Shown here piece by piece: positions 12,759 through 16,237 of a DNA stretch of 16,237 bases (positions within the stretch are counted from its first letter, which is position 1; the number at the start of each line of letters is the position of its first letter). Origin of the DNA: Microcaldota archaeon (GTDB lineage: Archaea; Micrarchaeota; Micrarchaeia; Burarchaeales; Fermentimicrarchaeaceae); contig JAPLWT010000061.1 of NCBI GenBank assembly GCA_026396455.1, forward strand, positions 1-16,237, read 5' to 3'. The notes beneath the pieces were generated by a model, which saw only the letters and a list, made by a program, of their open reading frames with translations, made no database searches and had not been told where the DNA came from. Made by a program: the position numbers and the translations under genes.

Positions 12759-13558
12759 GTCCCCACCTGTATCGGTTCGGTAATCTTTCTCAACGTGGCG
12801 ACTGCGGACAAGGCAGCCAGGTAGCTCGTCTTGGGGTTGTCCGGGCTCGGAACGTTTTCAGCCCTCAACCTCAGCACACCGAATTTTCCTTCAGCTATGA
12901 TCTCATGGATGTTGCACTTTATACCCGGGTCGGCGATTATCTGCACTTTTGTCCTTTTAGGGCCTATGCCAGCCAGGCTCAGGGATGCTGCAACATTGAC
13001 GTTGGAAGGGAACAATCTGACAGCCTCTTCGGCAGGACCTTCGTATATTACCGTTGGTTTCTTGATCTCATGCAAATTTACCTGATGCTTTTCGAAGAAC
13101 GGAGCGCCTTCCAACGATTCAGGAGGCTTTGTCGTCCTTATCATCACCCTCTCCACCTCACTGCCTGCGGATTTTATTCCATCCAGGCCAGCTATGGCGC
13201 CTGATGGCAGGTATACCTTCAGGTTGTTTTTTTCTGCGAGCCCTCTAATCTCCTGGAGCAAATGCTCATCCACCAAGGCACCAGTGCTCATTATCATGAC
13301 GTTCTTTTTTGCCTTCAAAGCTTTCGGTATCAAGGTTCTGACTGCCTGCTGCGAGGCTGCTTCCACTACTAAGTCTATATCCTGTTTCAGGATTTCATCA
13401 AACTCCTTGTACTGAGTATGGAATTTTTTGGCAAATTCTAGAGCTTTTTTGACATCTATGTCGTAAACGCACTCCAGCTCAGCATTTATCCTTTTTTCAG
13501 TTACATATTTGGCAATAACCTTGCCGATGGACCCGCAACCTATCAATGCAATTTTCAT
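12755..13558 (-). CDS. nadX: L-aspartate dehydrogenase NadX
   Basis: NadX oxidises aspartate to iminoaspartate with NAD(P)+, replacing the flavin enzyme NadB of many bacteria and supplying NadA. The 267 residues start with the Rossmann motif IALIGCGSIG (3-12). Further marks are VVEAASQQAV (64-73), MIMSTGAL (88-95), LPSGAIAGLDGIKSAG (117-132), the catalytic-domain block FPSNVNVAASLSLAGIG (183-199), ADPGI with a histidine in CNIHEI (about 209-220) and NPKTSYLAALSA near the C-terminus. The length is normal. The ATG at 13558 lies 27 bases after the PEP carboxykinase stop, with AAGTGAT before it, so all three genes are probably one transcript. Confidence 0.95.
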   Translation of the reverse strand: MKIALIGCGSIGKVIAKYVTEKRINAELECVYDIDVKKALEFAKKFHTQYKEFDEILKQDIDLVVEAASQQAVRTLIPKALKAKKNVMIMSTGALVDEHLLQEIRGLAEKNNLKVYLPSGAIAGLDGIKSAGSEVERVMIRTTKPPESLEGAPFFEKHQVNLHEIKKPTVIYEGPAEEAVRLFPSNVNVAASLSLAGIGPKRTKVQIIADPGIKCNIHEIIAEGKFGVLRLRAENVPSPDNPKTSYLAALSAVATLRKITEPIQVGT

Positions 13559-13585
13559 TCAATCACTTCTATACTGGGCAGACAG

Positions 13586-15187
13586 TTACGCGCCCAAAAC
13601 CTTCCTTATATCTGGATGCAGGCTGCTGCCAATTTTTTCTATTGATTCCTGTCGATTTTTGTTTAGTTCTTTTTGCTTGCTCTCGAATTCAGCCTTCGAG
13701 TAGAGCCTCTCAGGATGCACATAAATCTCATCCACGGCATCTATTGCCCTGGGCACCTTGAAGCCTGTTGGGGAATCCACCCAATCCTTGGCATCTAGGC
13801 CTCCGCGGAACAGGAAATCCAGGATTGCCAGCGTGCGTCCGACATTTATCTCCATGTAATGCGCACCTTCCCCTATCCCTCTTGTGTTCATCAGGTAATA
13901 ACTGGTGTGGGGCAGGCCCTTCAATATCTCGTAAAACCTGTTTGCATGCTCCGCCCTGCCCCCTGCTATAAATGGGTCGTAGAAGAACTGGCTCCTGATT
14001 TTTCCTGCCTGTGTCGGGTCGCCAGCCGAGGACTCCATTGCCCTGCCGTCAATCATCAGGGCCACCGCATCTTTCAAAGTCAGCTTTGATATCGCGGGAA
14101 TGATCGGCCCCCTTGTGATGAGAACGAGGTTGTCAATCCGCGGGACATCTATATAAGAGGCAGCATGCATGAAATCCCTCCTCTTGATAACCGCCCTGCC
14201 GTTCGATGTTTTCTCAAAGTTGTAGAAGTCCATGTCGCCATCCTTGGTCATGTAGATGTTCTCACCCACGGACTCGGGCTTCAGCAACCCGTAGTATACC
14301 TCAGCCTGCTCCCCGGGATTCACCCTCTCGGTTTTGACATACACTCCCCCTCCCTCGAATCCATGGAACGAGCCGTCAGGCATGAGGAACCCGCCGTCGT
14401 CCTGGATAAGCCAGGATTTCTCCCTCTCCTTCCTCGCCAGAATCTTGCAGGTGAGCGTTGTCTTCCCATTGGCAGACAAAGCCAGGAACAGGCTTCGCGT
14501 AGTCCTGTAATCCCCTTTCTCTGACTGGAGGTAGTCCTCCCGGCATCCTGCATGGAGGAAAATCCCGCCCCTCTTGGCTTTGGCCACCCAGTCCTCAGAG
14601 GCAAAAACCCCCTTCTTGTACTCTCCCGTGTAGCTGCTGTTCCTGATTATTTTGATAACCCTACCGTCTTCCAGCATTGCCAGCCTTATGGTAATATCCT
14701 TCTGGGGAAGCGGCTTTTGCTTGTTGGCCTCGAAAGCCCCATCGGAGAAAAACACTATCTGGTACGTCGGCTCCTTGACCTCCCCCTTTACGGGAAGGAA
14801 GAGGTTCCTCCCTCCAAAGGCAATATGGGCAAAGCGCTCGGGAATAATCAACCTTACAGTTGTCTCGCTCCTTGCATTGCCCACAATCCTGTCAACGCAT
14901 ATCAGCTTTTCCTTTGCCAGTGCCTTTTCGCACTGTGCCAGAAGCCCCAGCTCCTCCTCGTCGAAGGGGCTGTCAATGCTGTTCTTGGTAAACGCGGCTG
15001 CCCTCGAAGTGGGTTCGCTTTCAGCAACGAGATTTCCGTATACGGTTTTCCTGACCCCGGGCTCCTTTTTCATAAGTGCCATCAGTTCCTCATCAGAGGG
15101 GTTGTCCAGCAGCCTCTTTTCCTCTTTGGCCTTTCCCCTCATTCTATCAGCAGCTCTGGCGAACTCCTCTGCGTTGAATTTTGACAT
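13586..15187 (-). CDS. pckA: ATP-dependent phosphoenolpyruvate carboxykinase
   Basis: It interconverts oxaloacetate + ATP and PEP + CO2 + ADP, the entry to gluconeogenesis or a source of oxaloacetate. The 533 residues contain the ATP-type motifs: GEYKKGVF (188-195) with the metal/substrate lysines, histidine 212 in IFLHAGC as probable Mn ligand, P-loop ALSANGKTTL (236-245), QDDGG (262-266) whose aspartate should bind Mg, and FEGGGVYVKT (277-286). The LVLITRGPIIPAISKL strand (354-369) and NTRGIGEGAH (434-443) follow. The usual P-loop is GLSGTGKTTL; here A, A and N replace three of its positions, so the clade is divergent. The N-terminal 60 residues are charged and helical. GAGGTG at 15195-15200 precedes the ATG by seven bases. 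It leads an apparent operon with nadX and nadA. Confidence 0.93.
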   Translation of the reverse strand: MSKFNAEEFARAADRMRGKAKEEKRLLDNPSDEELMALMKKEPGVRKTVYGNLVAESEPTSRAAAFTKNSIDSPFDEEELGLLAQCEKALAKEKLICVDRIVGNARSETTVRLIIPERFAHIAFGGRNLFLPVKGEVKEPTYQIVFFSDGAFEANKQKPLPQKDITIRLAMLEDGRVIKIIRNSSYTGEYKKGVFASEDWVAKAKRGGIFLHAGCREDYLQSEKGDYRTTRSLFLALSANGKTTLTCKILARKEREKSWLIQDDGGFLMPDGSFHGFEGGGVYVKTERVNPGEQAEVYYGLLKPESVGENIYMTKDGDMDFYNFEKTSNGRAVIKRRDFMHAASYIDVPRIDNLVLITRGPIIPAISKLTLKDAVALMIDGRAMESSAGDPTQAGKIRSQFFYDPFIAGGRAEHANRFYEILKGLPHTSYYLMNTRGIGEGAHYMEINVGRTLAILDFLFRGGLDAKDWVDSPTGFKVPRAIDAVDEIYVHPERLYSKAEFESKQKELNKNRQESIEKIGSSLHPDIRKVLGA

Positions 15188-15219
15188 ACAGCCACACCTC
15201 TTAATATTCTACATTTGAG

Positions 15220-15262
15220 AGCATGCATATTAAACCTGCTTGTGGTAAGAGCATTGCATGCT
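15220..15262. repeat. Inverted repeat around the pckA TATA box
   Basis: AGCATGCA (15220-15227) and TGCATGCT (15255-15262) are perfect inverted copies, 27 bases apart. One arm touches the downstream edge of the pckA TATA box and the other lies upstream of the BRE. Such placement fits a repressor or activator site; no regulator is identified. Confidence 0.4.
15227..15234 (-). promoter_or_regulatory. pckA-nadX-nadA promoter TATA box
   Basis: TTTAATAT on the minus strand, with GGT before it as weak BRE. The predicted start is about 15204, giving a leader of about 17 bases with GAGGTG. Confidence 0.5.
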
Positions 15263-15347
15263 GCTCCCCTCTGCTAACCTCCGAGTAAATTATAAAGGAA
15301 GGGTGAAGTATTTAAGGCTGCTTTCAGAGGCTCCTCTTGCTACTGTG

Positions 15348-15390
15348 TTTAAATATTCAAAATGAGCAATTTATATGGTGAAGCTTATGG
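15348..15390 (+). repeat. Promoter-leader cassette, copy 2
   Basis: This matches 4795-4837 at 37 of 43 positions without a gap: TTTAAATA, then AATGAGCAATTTAT, TGGTGA and CTTATGG. It supplies the TATA box, leader, ribosome binding site and ATG (15387) of the next gene. The rest of the 199-base gap from 15188 holds the pckA promoter, the inverted repeat and two other AT-rich, TATA-like spots (15290-15297 and 15309-15315), but no gene I can support. Confidence 0.75.
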
Positions 15391-15614
15391 TCGAGAAGAA
15401 AGAAAATCCCCTTGAGAAAGTGCCAATTAGAGAGCTGCTCAAAAATGTCCGCAAGGTGACAGAAGAGAACAGGAAGCGTTCAGAAGAGAAGTTCGCCGGG
15501 GTTTATTCGGGTGAGAAAAAGCGTGCGAATGAGGAGGACGAGTACCAGAAGCGGATGCAAGAGCTCCAGAATAAGAAGGAAGAGAAGTTCCGAAGAGTTC
15601 CCAGAAAGGTGTAA
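15387..15614 (+). CDS. Small charged coiled-coil-like protein, unrecognised
   Basis: The 75 residues are almost all charged and helix-forming: ELLKNVRKVTEENRKRSEEK, then a short AGVYSGEKK break, then EEDEYQKRMQELQNKKEEKFRR. No membrane segment or known motif is seen. The ATG at 15387 follows GGTGA by five bases; the ATG at 15375 would be at or before the predicted transcription start near 15378. The N-terminus NPLEKVPIREL resembles KPQEKIAGIPSEL of the gene at 4834, with which it shares its promoter and leader. It lies 11-17 bases before the next gene, suggesting co-transcription. Function unknown; an adaptor or nucleic-acid-associated role is only a guess from charge. Confidence 0.65.
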   Translation: MVEKKENPLEKVPIRELLKNVRKVTEENRKRSEEKFAGVYSGEKKRANEEDEYQKRMQELQNKKEEKFRRVPRKV

Positions 15615-15631
15615 ATCAACTGGCTGTGCTC

Positions 15632-16036
15632 ATGGAATTGAAGCAGGTCAAGCTTGACTTGACAGCAACAAAAGTGGTAAAAAACGAAGATTATGTAGAT
15701 ATACCTTTAGCTAAAGGCATGGGAATAATAGACCGAGAAAAGTTTGATACTATACTGAATGCAGCAAGACCTAACGTCTCCCTCAAAGATACCCTTTACG
15801 GCGGGCGTATTGATGTGGTTTTTGAAGGGAGGAAGGATGGAAAATTGCATCTTCTAGGCGTGGAGATAAGCAAGCAGGAGCTGGACCCGGATACCGGAAA
15901 CCCGCTGCTTCCAATCCAGCACCCACTTATCGACCCGGATTACAGAGTCAAATTTCTAACTCTTGAAGAGCCGCTTAAAAGCGAGCTGGTCGAGGGAATC
16001 AACAGGCGCATGCATCTGGCACTGGCAAAGGACTGA
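15632..16036 (+). CDS. Unrecognised 134-residue protein
   Basis: I do not recognise this protein. It looks like a mixed alpha/beta domain: a first strand ELKQVKLDLTAT, a segment around IDREKFDTILNAARP (helix), a strand pair GGRIDVVFEGRKDGKLHLLGVEI, a proline-rich loop with DPDTGNPLLPIQHPLIDPDY, and a last helix with LKSELVEGINRRMHLALA. There is no signal or membrane segment. ATG 15632 is chosen for its usual start codon; GTG 15626 would add two residues and is as close to the AAGGTG at 15607-15611, which is rather distant from both. It follows the small charged gene closely, so the two may act together. A 107-base gap to the tRNA follows. Confidence 0.65.
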   Translation: MELKQVKLDLTATKVVKNEDYVDIPLAKGMGIIDREKFDTILNAARPNVSLKDTLYGGRIDVVFEGRKDGKLHLLGVEISKQELDPDTGNPLLPIQHPLIDPDYRVKFLTLEEPLKSELVEGINRRMHLALAKD

Positions 16037-16072
16037 TGCCCAAAGCAGGTTCAGAAGGAACCGTGAGGTTGC

Positions 16073-16086
16073 GGAAAGCTTTATCT
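16073..16086 (+). promoter_or_regulatory. Possible tRNA promoter
   Basis: GGAAAGCTTTATCT resembles the rpl1 promoter (AAAGCTTTAT shared) and predicts transcription from about 16108, 36 bases before the tRNA. A weaker TATTTTAA at 16110-16117 would start nearer, at about 16140. Which one is used cannot be told. Confidence 0.35.
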
Positions 16087-16143
16087 ACAAGTGGGCCGTC
16101 TCCATAACCTATTTTAACAATCATGCCGTAATATTATACTCTC

Positions 16144-16228
16144 GGGCTGGTAGATCAATGGTAGATCGCTACCTTCGCATCTTCCGCGGAAAAGGTAGAG
16201 GCTGCGGGTTCGAATCCCGCCCGGTCCA
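16144..16228 (+). tRNA. tRNA-Ala(CGC) with a 13-base intron
   Basis: The cloverleaf is complete. The acceptor stem GGGCTGG pairs with CCGGTCC (16221-16227) and contains G3-U70, the alanine identity pair; A73 is at 16228. The D-arm is GATC-AATGGTA-GATC, the anticodon stem CTACC/GGTAG, the variable loop AGGCT, and the T-arm GCGGG-TTCGAAT-CCCGC. Between the anticodon stem halves are 20 bases instead of 7. Removing 13 leaves the loop TTCGCAA with anticodon CGC, which reads GCG alanine codons. CCA is not encoded (ACT follows), so it must be added after transcription. The gene ends 9 bases before the window edge. Confidence 0.95.
16180..16192 (+). other. tRNA intron at position 37/38 with bulge-helix-bulge
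   Basis: The intron TCTTCCGCGGAAA lies after A37. TTCG (32-35) can pair with CGGA in the intron, giving the four-pair central helix (one U-G). It is flanked by three-base bulges CA/T and AA/A at the two cut sites, which is the canonical target of archaeal splicing endonuclease. The remaining CTTCCG forms only a six-base loop, so the intron is near the minimum size. Confidence 0.85.
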
Positions 16229-16237
16229 CTCCCAAAA

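Noticed and set aside
14552..15218. Plus-strand frames of about 190-210 codons opposite pckA
   Set aside because: pckA has a complete motif set, ribosome binding site and promoter on the minus strand; the frames are shadows.
15303..15365. 20-codon frame starting GTG before the small charged gene
   Set aside because: It runs through the TATA box of the next gene and has no family resemblance.
1..16237. CRISPR array, insertion sequence, integrase or phage genes
   Set aside because: No regularly spaced repeats, transposase or integrase motifs or terminal inverted repeats were seen. The inserted block at 2245-5564 has no visible mobility gene.

Overview
The window is archaeal chromosomal DNA. 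The evidence is an FtsZ - SecE - Spt5/NusG - L11 gene string, archaeal-type ribosomal proteins L1, L10 and P1/L12, BRE/TATA promoters placed about 26 bases before short-leader or leaderless starts, GGTGA/GAGGTG ribosome binding sites, frequent TTG starts, and a tRNA-Ala with a 13-base intron and no encoded CCA. The gene order is the euryarchaeal type. The compact genome and many small unrecognised genes would also fit a DPANN lineage such as Diapherotrites or Micrarchaeota. The phylum is a guess.

Left part (1-7300, mostly + strand): ftsZ, secE, spt5/nusG and rpl11 form one tight operon. In most archaea rpl11 is followed at once by rpl1-rpl10-rpl12. Here about 3.3 kb separates them, holding a YdeI/OmpD-associated family protein, a membrane-anchored PQQ-type beta-propeller protein, a convergent DUF2061 membrane protein and an unrecognised 205-residue protein. 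The rpl1-rpl10-rpl12 unit then resumes behind its own strong promoter. The L1/L10 junction is abnormal: conserved L10 coding sequence starts inside the end of L1 in the +1 frame with no usable start codon.

Middle part (7300-9780): after rpl12 come a GC-rich region able to fold (candidate structured RNA), a convergent 41-codon gene, and two tandem genes of 254 and 437 residues that share a paralogous winged-helix-like domain. I do not recognise the pair from any named system; it is the best candidate here for something undescribed.

Right part (9780-15190, - strand): an ATP-type PEP carboxykinase gene, then aspartate dehydrogenase (nadX) and quinolinate synthase (nadA) overlapping by ATGA, then an unrecognised 350-residue protein with an internal 63-bp tandem duplication, then quinolinate phosphoribosyltransferase (nadC). 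NadX, NadA and NadC together give the complete aspartate-to-NaMN route. PEP carboxykinase sits where oxaloacetate, the precursor of aspartate, is made or used.

Far right (15190-16237, + strand): two small unrecognised genes, then tRNA-Ala(CGC). The promoter and leader of the first small gene are nearly identical (37 of 43 positions) to those of the unrecognised gene at 4834, and the two proteins share a short N-terminal motif. This suggests a promoter-leader-N-terminus cassette reused in the genome.
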